Below are positions 20,271 through 29,512 of a stretch of 64,000 bases of DNA, piece after piece. Location: NCBI RefSeq assembly GCF_016464625.1, contig NZ_JAEAGO010000003.1, positions 496,001 to 560,000 of the forward strand, read 5' to 3'. The position numbers and the translations under genes were made by a program. The DNA is from Penaeicola halotolerans (GTDB taxonomy: Bacteria; Bacteroidota; Bacteroidia; Cytophagales; Cyclobacteriaceae). The notes below the pieces were generated by a model. The model was not told where the DNA came from. It worked only from the letters and a program-made list of their open reading frames with translations, and searched no databases. How positions within the stretch are numbered: position 1 is the stretch's first letter; every line of letters starts with the position of its first letter.

Positions 20271-20987
20271 ATGGCAAAAGTTTTTTACATAACTATATTT
20301 TTATGGTTGGGCACCACGATTGGATATGCTCAGGGTGTAAAAACGCTGCATGATGAAATCCTTATTCAATCAAGTGTCAATAAGACCATAACCAAATCTA
20401 TACAGCTCAAAAACGATACACAAAAACCTGTCGATTTTTATCTTAGAGGTATCAGTGATGGACTTGGTTCTTCTCAAAAAATAGAATTATGCTATGGAGA
20501 GGATTGTTTTGATCTCAATAAAAATCTCAAAGGGATATACTTTACTTTAGCCCCTGGAGAATCTACTCAAGATTTGAAATTTAAGTTTGCTACAGGACTG
20601 ACATCATCTTCTGGTAACTTCGATATCCTTTTTGCTTTGAATAATAACCCGAGAGACCTTCACAAGGTACATGTAGCTTATGCCGTAAGCGAAAGCAACA
20701 CAAGCAAAACTGAACTGAATAGTTTCAATGGTATTTCACTAGGCAATATTTACCCTAATCCTGTGGAAAATCAAGCAAACATAGATTACAGAATTCTTGA
20801 TGATGGAATTCAAGCAAGCATTACCATCTCTGATGTTTTGGGCTCTCCACTCAAAACTTTCAACCTTGACCAGCAAGTCAATAAAGTGAGCTTTTCAGCG
20901 ATTGATTTTAGAGCAGGGATTTATTTTTATACTTTGCAGGTAAATGGCAAAAATATAGTCACCAAAAAGTTCGTTGTCAAAAGATGA
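20271..20987 (+). CDS. Secreted protein with T9SS type A sorting domain
   Basis: 238 aa. The N-terminal signal peptide (FYITIFLWLGTTIGYAQG) is followed by a domain of about 120 residues that I do not recognise, containing a close Cys pair (LCYGEDCFDL). The last 80 residues are a type A T9SS C-terminal sorting domain: IYPNPVENQANIDY, a central ITISDVLGSPLKTF, and the end GIYFYTLQVNGKNIVTKKF. Such proteins cross the outer membrane through the type IX system and lose this tail. It stands alone, with 180 bp of AT-rich sequence upstream in which no promoter stood out. Confidence 0.88.
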   Translation: MAKVFYITIFLWLGTTIGYAQGVKTLHDEILIQSSVNKTITKSIQLKNDTQKPVDFYLRGISDGLGSSQKIELCYGEDCFDLNKNLKGIYFTLAPGESTQDLKFKFATGLTSSSGNFDILFALNNNPRDLHKVHVAYAVSESNTSKTELNSFNGISLGNIYPNPVENQANIDYRILDDGIQASITISDVLGSPLKTFNLDQQVNKVSFSAIDFRAGIYFYTLQVNGKNIVTKKFVVKR

Positions 20988-21021
20988 GATAGGAGTATCA
21001 TCTCCCATATCAACTTTAATT

Positions 21022-21051
21022 TTTGAATCTCGAACGTATCCATTAACTTTG
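21022..21051 (+). promoter_or_regulatory. Promoter of the bamD-rpoZ-coaBC cluster
   Basis: TTTG at 21022-21025 and TAACTTTG at 21044-21051, separated by 18 bp, match the Bacteroidota sigma-ABfr consensus (-33 TTTG, -7 TANNTTTG). The bamD ATG is 16 bp downstream. Confidence 0.7.
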
Positions 21052-21067
21052 CACTTTAAAATCAGCA

Positions 21068-21898
21068 ATGAAAAGAGTTTTATTCAGTACCTTATGCATA
21101 TTTAGTTTATTTCTCAGCACTTCATGTGGTAGCTATTACAAGCTAGAAAGAAGTGACGATTGGGAAGCGATCTACAATGCAGGCATTACCTATTACGAAA
21201 AGAAAGAGTACAATAGAGCATTGGTGCTTTTGGAGCGCGTGATTCCTGTGTACAAGGGTAGTGAAAAAGCTGAGAAAGCTGAATTTTACTACGCTTACTG
21301 TAAATACCACGCTAAATTATACTTAGAGGCATCTTTTCACTTCAAGAGTTTTTATGATGCATACAATAGAAGCCCTTTTGCCGAAGAAGCCCTCTACATG
21401 CATGGTTATTCGCTATACAAGGATTCTCCTGAGTACAACTTAGATCAACAAAGTACCAAAGATGCAGTCAATGCACTCCAAGTATTTGTCAATAGATATC
21501 CAAATAGTGAATATGCAGCGGAGGCATCCGAAATCATAGGTAATCTTCAAGTAAAATTTGAAAGAAAAGCGTATGAAGAGGCTATTCTATACTACAAACT
21601 GACCAAGGGGATCTACCCAAGGGATCACATGAGAGCGGCCATCCAAACTTTTCAAGGATTCCCTAAGTTATACCCTGACTCTAAATATAATGAAGAGCTT
21701 CATTACTTATTAGTGGAGACAGCTATCAAGTATGCAGATAATAGTTTCGATGCCTTAAAAGCAGAAAGAATGGAAGACGCGCTAAAGTTTAGCATGAGCT
21801 TTTTAGAAAAATATCCTACGAGCCGGTACACCAAAGAAGTTAATGACTTCAAATCAAAGGCAGAGGAAACGATCAAAAAAACAGCAAGTAACAAATAA
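21068..21898 (+). CDS. bamD: Outer membrane protein assembly factor BamD
   Basis: 276 aa lipoprotein. The signal peptide ends in a lipobox with the acylated cysteine at LSTSCGSYY. The mature part is a chain of TPR helices (YNAGITYYEKKEYNRALVLL, FYYAYCKYHAKLYLEASFHF, AVNALQVFVNRYPNSEYA), the BamD/ComL arrangement. BamD binds BamA and recognises outer-membrane protein substrates at the periplasmic face of the outer membrane. It heads a conserved Bacteroidota cluster with rpoZ, coaBC, a DUF4835 gene and recN. Confidence 0.94.
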   Translation: MKRVLFSTLCIFSLFLSTSCGSYYKLERSDDWEAIYNAGITYYEKKEYNRALVLLERVIPVYKGSEKAEKAEFYYAYCKYHAKLYLEASFHFKSFYDAYNRSPFAEEALYMHGYSLYKDSPEYNLDQQSTKDAVNALQVFVNRYPNSEYAAEASEIIGNLQVKFERKAYEEAILYYKLTKGIYPRDHMRAAIQTFQGFPKLYPDSKYNEELHYLLVETAIKYADNSFDALKAERMEDALKFSMSFLEKYPTSRYTKEVNDFKSKAEETIKKTASNK

Positions 21899-21910
21899 AT
21901 AAAATATCAT

Positions 21911-22228
21911 ATGGCTTCTAATCCATCTATCATCACTAGAGATCTAGATAAAATAGCTGCTCCTACGGGAAACGTTTACGAATCTCTCGTAGTAGTCTCT
22001 AAAAGAGCAAGACAAATCTCTACTCAAATGAAAGAAGAGCTCAACTCAAAGTTGGCTGAGTTCGCTTCAACAGTAGATAATCTAGAGGAGATCTTTGAAA
22101 ACAAAGAACAAATCGAAATCTCTAAATTCTACGAAAGAATGCCAAAGCCATCTACCCTTGCGATGGATGAGTTTTTGGAAGGCAAAGTTCACTTCCGCAG
22201 ACCAGACACAGAGGCTGACGAAAAATAA
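21911..22228 (+). CDS. rpoZ: DNA-directed RNA polymerase subunit omega
   Basis: 105 aa. RpoZ is the small subunit that helps RNA polymerase assemble by holding beta-prime. The Bacteroidota form is recognised by ITRDLDKIAAPTGNVYESLVV and the helix AKQ-type segment SKRARQISTQMKEEL. Its position between bamD and coaBC is the conserved one in the phylum. It starts 12 bp after bamD and ends 5 bp before coaBC. Confidence 0.93.
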   Translation: MASNPSIITRDLDKIAAPTGNVYESLVVVSKRARQISTQMKEELNSKLAEFASTVDNLEEIFENKEQIEISKFYERMPKPSTLAMDEFLEGKVHFRRPDTEADEK

Positions 22229-22233
22229 GCCCT

Positions 22234-23451
22234 ATGTCACTTCATGGGAAGCGCATATTATTAGGTGTTACAGGGAGTATCGCAGCTTACAAAGCGGCTT
22301 CACTCGTAAGACTATTGATCAAATCAGGAGCAGAAGTAAAAGTCATCATGACTACTTCTGCTTCTGCATTTATCACCCCTCTCACGCTGGCGACCCTTTC
22401 TAAAAATCCTGTGCTCACCGAATTCGTCAAAAATGAATCTGGTGAATGGAACAATCATGTAGAATTGGGACTGTGGGCAGATATTATGCTAATAGCCCCT
22501 TTGACGGCCACTACACTTGCCAAGATGAGCCAAGGCCAAAGTGACAATCTCCTGACTGCTACATACCTCTCAGCTCGATGTCCTGTGGTAGTCTGTCCCG
22601 CAATGGATCTAGACATGTATCAGCATCCCAGTGTTATCGATAATTTACAAAAGATACAATCTTACGGTAACCAAGTCATAGCAGCTGAGCACGGAGAACT
22701 CGCTAGTGGTCTAGAAGGACAAGGCCGTATGGCAGAACCTGAACACATAGTAGAGTATCTTAGATATCATTTTGCAAAAAACACACCTCTCAAAAACCGA
22801 AAAGTCTTAGTCACTGCAGGGCCAACCTATGAGCCGATCGATCCTGTGAGATTTATTGGAAATCACTCCTCCGGCAAAATGGGGTTTGCTATAGCGGATG
22901 CCTTAGCTACTGCAGGTGCTGAAGTTCACTTAGTACATGGCCCTACACATGAGCGAAGCACACAAGCCAACATCCATCACTATGCTGTCACATCAGCTGC
23001 AGAAATGTACGGTAAATGCCTAGAAATTTTCCCAAAAACAGATGCTGCCATATTATCCGCAGCAGTAGCTGATTTCACGCCTAAAGCCCCCGCAAAAGAA
23101 AAAATCAAAAAACAGGCTGGAGAGGATAGCATGGCCATCGAACTTATCAAAACCACTGATATCGCCAGAGAGCTGGGGACTCTTAAAAAAGCACATCAAG
23201 TGATCGTAGGCTTTGCTTTAGAGACAGAAAATGAGTTAAATAATGCGCAAGAGAAACTACAGCGTAAAAACTTTGACTTCATCGTACTCAACTCACTGAA
23301 AGATGAAGGTGCTGGCTTCGGTCATGATACCAATAAAGTTACCTTGATATTTAAAGACGAACAATCTAAGTCTCTGCCCCTGCTTTCAAAAAGTGCTGTA
23401 GCCAAAGAAATCGTCCAAGAAATCAGCCGAATATTTAGCCAAAAGAGCTAA
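22234..23451 (+). CDS. coaBC: Bifunctional phosphopantothenoylcysteine decarboxylase/phosphopantothenate-cysteine ligase
   Basis: 405 aa. The N-terminal half is the flavoprotein CoaC (GVTGSIAAYKAASLVRLL, the catalytic-region histidine in NHVELGLWADIMLIAPLTA, PAMDLDMY). The C-terminal half is CoaB (VLVTAGPTYEPIDPVRFIGN, SSGKMGFAIADA, KKNFDFIVLNS-type segment). It condenses 4-phosphopantothenate with cysteine and decarboxylates the product in coenzyme A synthesis. Length and domain order are normal. Confidence 0.96.
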   Translation: MSLHGKRILLGVTGSIAAYKAASLVRLLIKSGAEVKVIMTTSASAFITPLTLATLSKNPVLTEFVKNESGEWNNHVELGLWADIMLIAPLTATTLAKMSQGQSDNLLTATYLSARCPVVVCPAMDLDMYQHPSVIDNLQKIQSYGNQVIAAEHGELASGLEGQGRMAEPEHIVEYLRYHFAKNTPLKNRKVLVTAGPTYEPIDPVRFIGNHSSGKMGFAIADALATAGAEVHLVHGPTHERSTQANIHHYAVTSAAEMYGKCLEIFPKTDAAILSAAVADFTPKAPAKEKIKKQAGEDSMAIELIKTTDIARELGTLKKAHQVIVGFALETENELNNAQEKLQRKNFDFIVLNSLKDEGAGFGHDTNKVTLIFKDEQSKSLPLLSKSAVAKEIVQEISRIFSQKS

Positions 23452-23472
23452 TTGGCTTTCTACAATATTCTG

Positions 23473-23480
23473 TATCTTTA
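23473..23480 (+). promoter_or_regulatory. Possible internal promoter before the DUF4835 gene
   Basis: TATCTTTA, one base from TANNTTTG, 17 bp before the ATG at 23498 in the 46-bp gap after coaBC. Confidence 0.4.
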
Positions 23481-23497
23481 TTTTTCGTTATCAAATC

Positions 23498-24400
23498 ATG
23501 ACATACCGAAAAATACTATACCTCTTACTTTTGACGCTCTTCACGCAGCCACTCTTAGCACAAGAGTTAGCCTTCACCGTCACAGTCAATGCTGATCGTG
23601 TGCAGACGACTGAGCGTAGGATTTTTCAAAACATGCAGTCATCCATTGAGCAGTTTCTAAACAATCGAAAATGGACCACAGATGAATTTAGTCAACAAGA
23701 GAAAATCAAAGGCAACCTAGTCATAACCATTGAGCAGATGCCTACTTTGGGAAATTTCTCTGCGACTGTACAAGTGCAAACAACACGCCCTGTCTACAAT
23801 ACCAACTATGAGTCTTTAGTGCTTAATTTTGCTGATCGAAATTGGCAGTTTGAATACTTAGAATCACAGCCACTAGAGTTTAATCCTAATAATTTCACCA
23901 ATAACCTGACCTCTCTTTTGGCCTTTTATGCCTATGTAGCCATCGGATTAGACTATGATACTTTTAGCAATCTGGGAGGAAACCCTCACTTCGAGCAAGC
24001 TTACAATGTGGTAAATAATGCCCAACAGTCTCCAAGACCAGGATGGAAACAGTTTGAAAGTAATAGAAATAGATATTGGCTAGCTGAAAACTTGTTTATC
24101 AACCAGACCATGGCACCAGTTCGTGAAGCCATCTATCGATATCATAGACATGGATTGGATAAAATGTCCAGCGATCCCGCAGCAGCAAGAGAAGAGATAC
24201 TTACACTACTGGTGAATATCGAAGCAGCGGCTAGGACAGTTCCTGGTGCAATACTAATAGTGTCTTTCATGGATGCCAAATCAGACGAGCTAGTCAATAT
24301 CTTCAAAGCAGGTACGACTGAAGAAAAGCAGAAAGCTTATGATCTGCTCAGTAAGATCGATCCCAATAATAGCAATAAGTACAGAAGTCTTATAAATTGA
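23498..24400 (+). CDS. DUF4835 family secreted protein
   Basis: 300 aa. A signal peptide (ILYLLLLTLFTQPLLAQ) is followed by the DUF4835 domain, recognised from LAFTVTVNADRVQTTERRIF, SLLAFYAYVAIGLDYDTFS and PGWKQFESNRNRYWLAENL. The family is found in Bacteroidota next to coaBC and recN, as here. I recall some annotations linking it to type IX secretion (PorD), but nothing in the sequence itself shows this. It probably acts in the periplasm. Confidence 0.87.
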   Translation: MTYRKILYLLLLTLFTQPLLAQELAFTVTVNADRVQTTERRIFQNMQSSIEQFLNNRKWTTDEFSQQEKIKGNLVITIEQMPTLGNFSATVQVQTTRPVYNTNYESLVLNFADRNWQFEYLESQPLEFNPNNFTNNLTSLLAFYAYVAIGLDYDTFSNLGGNPHFEQAYNVVNNAQQSPRPGWKQFESNRNRYWLAENLFINQTMAPVREAIYRYHRHGLDKMSSDPAAAREEILTLLVNIEAAARTVPGAILIVSFMDAKSDELVNIFKAGTTEEKQKAYDLLSKIDPNNSNKYRSLIN

Positions 24401-24409
24401 CCCAAACCT

Positions 24410-26065
24410 ATGCTGAAAAGTCTAGAGATACATAATTATGCCCTCATAGATGGCCTCCAAATGTCCCCTGATGCTGCACTTAGTATGATCACAGGTGAGA
24501 CTGGTGCTGGTAAATCCATCATGTTAGGAGCTATAGGACTTTTACTGGGCAATAGAGCAGATACCAAAGTACTCTTCGATGAGGAAAAAAAATGTGTGAT
24601 CGAAGGAGTATTTGATATCCAGCAGTATGATTTAAAAGCACTTTTTGATCAAGAAGAGTTGGACTATGACCAGCACTGTATCATCAGAAGAGAAATTGCG
24701 CCCAGTGGTAAATCCAGAGCATTTATCAATGATACTCCCGTGCTACTAGATACGCTCAAAACAATCGGTTCCAAGCTCATGGATGTACATTCTCAGCATG
24801 ATACATTACAGCTTGGTTCCAATGAATACCAACTCGAAGTCATCGATACATTTGCTCAAAATCAAAGTTTGCTAAATGACTATCAGCAAGCCTATAGAAG
24901 CTACAAAAAAGCTGAAAAAGCCTATAATGACTTAGTCAAGTCAGCAGCTGATATGCAAAAAGAGGCTAACTTTAATCGCTTTCAATTTGAAGAACTAGAT
25001 GCTGCTAAACTACAAGCTGACGAGCAAGAGTCTCTGGAATCGCAGCTCAACCTACTTGAAAATGCAGAGGAAATCAAACGCAAACTAGCTGAGTCCACTG
25101 AACTACTAGAAGGGGAAAACTTGGCTGCCATTGACCTCATTCGCAGAGTAGTTGACAACCTACAGCAACTGTCTAATTTTGGACCTACCTATCAGCAGTT
25201 ATTTGAGCGTATCAATAGCGCATATATCGAACTCAAAGATATCTCAATAGAACTTGTTCAGGCAGAGGAATCCATGGAAGTGGATTTCGAACAGACTGAA
25301 GAGATGAGACAAAGACTCAGCACCATCTATCAACTGCAAAAAAAGCATGGAGTACTCAGTGTGGCTGATTTGATCTCGCTCAGGGATCAACTAGATGAAA
25401 AACTGCAGCAAGTCGAAAACTTAGAAGAGGACCTTTTGGCCAAGAAAAAAGCGAAAGAAGCAGCGTATGAAACTACGATAGCCTATGGCCAAAAGCTCTC
25501 AAAAGCAAGAACTGAACATTTTGCTAAATTCACAGATCAAATAGAAAAACTGCTTCACGAACTAGGCATGGAGAATGCCCAAATGCAAGTGCAGCATCAA
25601 ACCATAGCTCCTTCAGCTTCAGGCTTGGATGAAATAGCTATTCTCTTCACAGCTAACAAAGGTATGAAGCCTCAGCCACTCAAAGCTGTAGCATCGGGCG
25701 GTGAGTTTTCTAGATTGATGTTTTGTGTGAAATATATCCTTGCCGATAAAAAAGCCCTTCCAACACTGATTTTTGACGAGATCGATACAGGAATCTCTGG
25801 AGAGATCGCCCTCAAAATGGTACGAATGATGCGACAGATCGCTCAAAAACTACAAGTAATCTGTATCACACACTTACCACAAGTAGCCGCTAAGGGTGCT
25901 GTGCATTACTTTGTGTACAAAGACAACTCACAAGCTAAGACAATCAGTAAAATCAAACGACTAAGCGAATCAGAGCGTATCCAAGAGATCGCCCAAATGA
26001 TAGGAGGAGCTCAGCCAACAGATTCTGCCTATCAGAGTGCCAAGGAACTGTTGGAAATTTCTTAA
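24410..26065 (+). CDS. recN: DNA repair protein RecN
   Basis: 551 aa, an SMC-like ATPase that helps in double-strand break repair by joining DNA ends or sister chromatids. The N-terminal half has Walker A in ITGETGAGKSIMLGAIGLLLG; the centre is a long coiled coil (about residues 160-370); the C-terminal half has the ABC signature VASGGEFSRLM and Walker B LIFDEIDTGISGE, followed by ICITHLPQVAA. All motifs are intact and the length is usual. It starts 9 bp after the DUF4835 gene. Confidence 0.96.
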   Translation: MLKSLEIHNYALIDGLQMSPDAALSMITGETGAGKSIMLGAIGLLLGNRADTKVLFDEEKKCVIEGVFDIQQYDLKALFDQEELDYDQHCIIRREIAPSGKSRAFINDTPVLLDTLKTIGSKLMDVHSQHDTLQLGSNEYQLEVIDTFAQNQSLLNDYQQAYRSYKKAEKAYNDLVKSAADMQKEANFNRFQFEELDAAKLQADEQESLESQLNLLENAEEIKRKLAESTELLEGENLAAIDLIRRVVDNLQQLSNFGPTYQQLFERINSAYIELKDISIELVQAEESMEVDFEQTEEMRQRLSTIYQLQKKHGVLSVADLISLRDQLDEKLQQVENLEEDLLAKKKAKEAAYETTIAYGQKLSKARTEHFAKFTDQIEKLLHELGMENAQMQVQHQTIAPSASGLDEIAILFTANKGMKPQPLKAVASGGEFSRLMFCVKYILADKKALPTLIFDEIDTGISGEIALKMVRMMRQIAQKLQVICITHLPQVAAKGAVHYFVYKDNSQAKTISKIKRLSESERIQEIAQMIGGAQPTDSAYQSAKELLEIS

Positions 26066-26086
26066 GGTACATTACTCGAATTTCCT

Positions 26087-26094
26087 TAGATTTA
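26087..26094 (+). promoter_or_regulatory. Probable -7 element of fabI
   Basis: TAGATTTACG resembles TANNTTTG; it lies 42 bp upstream of the fabI ATG in the gap after recN. Confidence 0.45.
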
Positions 26095-26136
26095 CGACTT
26101 AATCATTTTCAAAACCTTAGATAAAGAACCTGAAAA

Positions 26137-26946
26137 ATGGCGAATGACTTACTAAAAGGTAAATTAGGTATCATCACTGGCGCATTAGATGAAAACTCTA
26201 TCGCTTGGAAAACTGCCCTAAAAGCTAAAGAACAAGGCGCAAAATTCGTCTTGACCAATGCCCCAATCGCAATGAGAATGGGCGCAATCAATGAACTCGC
26301 GCAAGAATGCAATACCATCGTCATCCCTGCCGATGCGACTTCACTAGAAGATATAGAAAAGCTTTATACAGAAGCAAAAGAATACTTAGGTGGAAACTTT
26401 GACTTCCTACTTCACTCTATCGGGATGTCACCAAATATCCGTAAGGGTAGATCTTATGGTGACCTCAACTATGACTGGGCTGTCAAGTCATATGATGTCT
26501 CTGCCATCTCTTTTCACAAAATGATGCAAGTAGCTGAGAAAATGGACGCCATGAATGAATGGGGCTCTATCATCGGACTTTCTTACATCGCAGCACAGCG
26601 AGTTTATCCTTTCTACACAGACATGGCTGATGCCAAAGCCCTTCTTGAGAGCATCGCTAGAGGCTACGGATACAGATACGGTAAACTCAAAAAAGTAAGA
26701 GTCAATACGATCTCTCAGTCTCCTACTAAGACCACAGCGGGAACTGGCATTGGAGGATTTGATTCATTCTTCAATTTCGCTGATAAGATGTCTCCACTTG
26801 GCAATGCCTCTGCAGAAGCTTGTGCAGAGTATATCATCACGATGTTCTCAGACTACACACGCATGGTCACGATGCAAAACCTCTTCCATGATGGTGGCTA
26901 CTCTTTCACTGGAGTATCTGAAGAACTCATGGATTTAGTAAAATAA
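26137..26946 (+). CDS. fabI: Enoyl-[acyl-carrier-protein] reductase (NADH) FabI
   Basis: 269 aa, a short-chain-dehydrogenase-like enzyme catalysing the last reduction of each fatty-acid elongation cycle. The FabI nucleotide motif includes GALDENSIAWKTA. The catalytic pair is the FabI-type Tyr-(X6)-Lys in YTDMADAKALLE, and the following NTISQSPTKTTAG segment matches the substrate loop. It has its own promoter-like element and terminator. It is the usual target of triclosan-type inhibitors in species relying on FabI. Confidence 0.95.
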   Translation: MANDLLKGKLGIITGALDENSIAWKTALKAKEQGAKFVLTNAPIAMRMGAINELAQECNTIVIPADATSLEDIEKLYTEAKEYLGGNFDFLLHSIGMSPNIRKGRSYGDLNYDWAVKSYDVSAISFHKMMQVAEKMDAMNEWGSIIGLSYIAAQRVYPFYTDMADAKALLESIARGYGYRYGKLKKVRVNTISQSPTKTTAGTGIGGFDSFFNFADKMSPLGNASAEACAEYIITMFSDYTRMVTMQNLFHDGGYSFTGVSEELMDLVK

Positions 26947-26953
26947 TCATCCT

Positions 26954-26986
26954 TACCCTCACCGAAAAGTGAGGGTATTTCCTTTT
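26954..26986 (+). terminator. Rho-independent terminator after fabI
   Basis: Nine-base perfect stem TACCCTCAC (26954-26962) / GTGAGGGTA (26969-26977), then TTTCCTTTTT. It ends just before ispE, so ispE needs its own promoter or readthrough. Confidence 0.85.
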
Positions 26987-26995
26987 TAAGACCCC

Positions 26996-27811
26996 ATGGT
27001 AGTATTTCCAAACTGCAAAATAAACCTAGGACTTCGAATCACTAGCAAACGAAATGATGGCTATCATGATATAGAAAGTTGCTTTATCCCGGTAGCTTGG
27101 ACTGATGCGCTAGAGATCGTCCCTTCTAGTAAAAAAACTAGCTTCGAACAGTCTGGCATCACTATTCCTGGAGAAGCTCAAGACAATCTTTGCCTCAAAG
27201 CTTTTAAACTTTTGCAGAAGGACTTTCAACTACCAGAAGTGCAGATTCATTTATTGAAAAATATTCCTATTGGTGCTGGTCTAGGAGGAGGTTCTGCTGA
27301 TGCTGCTTTTACACTAAAAGTACTTGATCAACTATTTGAACTGTACTTAGACGACTTTATATTAGAGGAGTATGCTGCTAAGTTGGGGAGTGATTGCGCC
27401 TTTTTTATCAAAAACACCCCTCAAATAGCCACTGGAAGAGGCGAAATCCTTGAACCGATAACACTGCCGCAACTAAACGGAAGGCAGCTCCTCTTGATCA
27501 ATCCTAACATTCATATCAGTACACAGGAAGCCTACAGTGGCGTCAAGCCAAAGAAGTCTGAAAGCTCGCTCAAAGACATCTTGATCGACACACCGCTTCA
27601 CCAGTGGAAAGAGCATGTGTATAATGACTTTGAAGACTCCATTTTTCCCAAATATCCCGAACTAGCAAAGATAAAGTCAAAACTTTATGAGACTGGAGCC
27701 CTATATGCTGCTATGTCGGGAAGTGGATCCACGCTCTTTGGCATATTTGATAGGACACCTCCTAAATTAGATTTGCCTAGTAACTATCAAGTTTGGGCTG
27801 GAGCCTTATAA
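26996..27811 (+). CDS. ispE: 4-diphosphocytidyl-2-C-methyl-D-erythritol kinase IspE
   Basis: 271 aa GHMP kinase of the MEP isoprenoid pathway, phosphorylating CDP-ME. The N-terminal PNCKINLGLRITSKRNDGYH is the IspE signature with the catalytic Lys, the ATP loop is PIGAGLGGGSADAAFTL, and AAMSGSGSTLFGIF is the third GHMP motif. Together with ispH at 55062-55955 it shows that this organism makes isoprenoids by the MEP route. Confidence 0.95.
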   Translation: MVVFPNCKINLGLRITSKRNDGYHDIESCFIPVAWTDALEIVPSSKKTSFEQSGITIPGEAQDNLCLKAFKLLQKDFQLPEVQIHLLKNIPIGAGLGGGSADAAFTLKVLDQLFELYLDDFILEEYAAKLGSDCAFFIKNTPQIATGRGEILEPITLPQLNGRQLLLINPNIHISTQEAYSGVKPKKSESSLKDILIDTPLHQWKEHVYNDFEDSIFPKYPELAKIKSKLYETGALYAAMSGSGSTLFGIFDRTPPKLDLPSNYQVWAGAL

Positions 27812-27842
27812 AAAATGCCCTATGAAAATCATAGGGCATTTT
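27812..27842. terminator. Bidirectional terminator between ispE and peroxiredoxin
   Basis: Perfect 13-base inverted repeat AAAATGCCCTATG (27812-27824) and CATAGGGCATTTT (27830-27842), with a 5-base loop; T-rich on either strand. It lies between two convergent genes. Confidence 0.9.
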
Positions 27843-27847
27843 GCTAA

Positions 27848-28474
27848 TCACAGCTTTGTAGTTCTTAAGTATGGCTTCTTAGTATCATATCCTTGAGGAA
27901 ACAACTTATTAGCTTCTTCATTAGATACAGAGGGCAAAATCACGACATCCTTGCCATGTTCCCAGTCGGCAGGAGTAGCTACTTTCCTATTATCTGTCAA
28001 CTGTAAGCTGTCAATTACTCTAAGTAATTCATTGAAATTACGACCTGTAGAAGCCGGATAGGTCAGTGTCAATCTGATCTTTTTATTAGGATCGATGATA
28101 AAAACTGATCTAACAGTAGTTTTCTCTGTAGCCTGTGGATGGATCATATCATAAAGTGTAGCTACTTTACGATCAGAATCTGCCAAAATAGGGAAGTTCA
28201 CTGTAGTATTTTGCGTCTCATTGATGTCTTTGATCCACTCATGGTGACTCTCCACTCCGTCCACGCTGAGCGCGAGTACCTTTACATTCCTTTTGGCAAA
28301 CTCATCTTCCAATCTAGCTGTAGCTCCTAACTCAGTAGTACATACAGGTGTGAAATCAGCTGGATGCGAAAATAAAACACCCCATTTATCTCCTAACCAT
28401 TGGTGAAATTTGATTGGTCCTACAGAACTCTGTGCCTCAAAATCTGGCGCAATCTCTCCTAATTTTAATGACAT
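27848..28474 (-). CDS. 1-Cys peroxiredoxin (Prx6 type)
   Basis: 208 aa. The peroxidatic cysteine is C45 in HPADFTPVCTTELG, and it is the only cysteine in the protein, so this is a 1-Cys peroxiredoxin. The C-terminal extension with TPADWEHGKDVVILPSVSNE is characteristic of the Prx6 group. It reduces hydrogen peroxide or alkyl hydroperoxides in the cytoplasm using an external thiol donor. Monocistronic; no clear promoter consensus found upstream. Confidence 0.93.
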   Translation of the reverse strand: MSLKLGEIAPDFEAQSSVGPIKFHQWLGDKWGVLFSHPADFTPVCTTELGATARLEDEFAKRNVKVLALSVDGVESHHEWIKDINETQNTTVNFPILADSDRKVATLYDMIHPQATEKTTVRSVFIIDPNKKIRLTLTYPASTGRNFNELLRVIDSLQLTDNRKVATPADWEHGKDVVILPSVSNEEANKLFPQGYDTKKPYLRTTKL

Positions 28475-28577
28475 GATATTTATACGTTTTATGAAACATT
28501 CTTTACTATTTACTTAACTCCTATCGGATTAGTAGGGTTTTGATAAAAGTGTTAAATAAATATAAAATTGAATGAAT

Positions 28578-29507
28578 TTAGCGTCTCACACCACCACTGA
28601 TCTTGATGGTAGCCCTCCGCTTGTTCCAATAGTTAAACACAGGATAGAGTAATACAGAAATGAGGATGATCAATGTCCCAATGTAAAATCCAGTAGTCAT
28701 TTTTTCCTTCTCCCCAAAAATCAAAACTGCTAGGATAATACCATAGACAGGCTCAAGATTTACTGTGAGATTGATTGCAAAAGCACTTAATCGCTTCATG
28801 AGATCTACAGAAACTGAAAAAGCATAAACCGTACAAAATCCACTCAAGATCAATAGCCAAAACACATCTTCACCAGTTGGGATTAATTGAATTCCGGCTC
28901 CATCAGCAAAGAAATAAGCATACACAGGCATGAAAAGCACTGCAAAAATACATGCCCCAATCATCTCATAAAAAGTGATCATGTAAGGGTTAAAACGCTT
29001 GGTGAAGCGACCATTAATCACTGTAAAAAAAGCTGCAATAAAAGCAGAAGCTACTGCCATCAGTAATCCTACCGCATGATCAAACTCAAAAGAAAAAATC
29101 ACATACAAGCCCGAAATGACCAATATGCCTAAAAAGACTTCATAAGGCTTCACTTTAGTACCATTCATAAAAGGCTCCACCAAACTCGTCCATAAAGAGC
29201 AAGTAGCCATGCCTGCTAGACAAACAGAGATAGTAGATACTCTCGCTGCCCAAAAGAACAGGATCCAATGAGCAGAAATCAAAAAGCCTGTCCCCACTAT
29301 ACGCAGTAAATCAGCTTTTTTGAGCTGGATGTTGCGCTTTCTAAACAAGAAAATCACACCCAAAATCAGTGTAGCAAACAACGTCCTGAAGAATACTACT
29401 TCTACAGATGGAATAGAAATGAGCGCGCCAAGTATAGCCGTAAATCCCCAAATCATCACGATAAAGTGAAGCTTGAGGTAGTCAGTCATTTGTTCGTTTT
29501 TCAACAT
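28578..29507 (-). CDS. DMT superfamily transporter (EamA family)
   Basis: 309 aa with about ten TM helices in two EamA repeats (first half from FIVMIWGFTAILGALIS, second from VGLLMAVASAFIAAFF). The C-terminus is basic (WNKRRATIKISGGVRR). Members export amino acids or metabolites; the substrate cannot be inferred. A start at the seventh codon (MTDYLK) is equally possible. It lies 5 bp after the LptF/G permease gene and is likely the last gene of the tgt operon. Confidence 0.87.
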   Translation of the reverse strand: MLKNEQMTDYLKLHFIVMIWGFTAILGALISIPSVEVVFFRTLFATLILGVIFLFRKRNIQLKKADLLRIVGTGFLISAHWILFFWAARVSTISVCLAGMATCSLWTSLVEPFMNGTKVKPYEVFLGILVISGLYVIFSFEFDHAVGLLMAVASAFIAAFFTVINGRFTKRFNPYMITFYEMIGACIFAVLFMPVYAYFFADGAGIQLIPTGEDVFWLLILSGFCTVYAFSVSVDLMKRLSAFAINLTVNLEPVYGIILAVLIFGEKEKMTTGFYIGTLIILISVLLYPVFNYWNKRRATIKISGGVRR

Positions 29508-29512
29508 ATAGA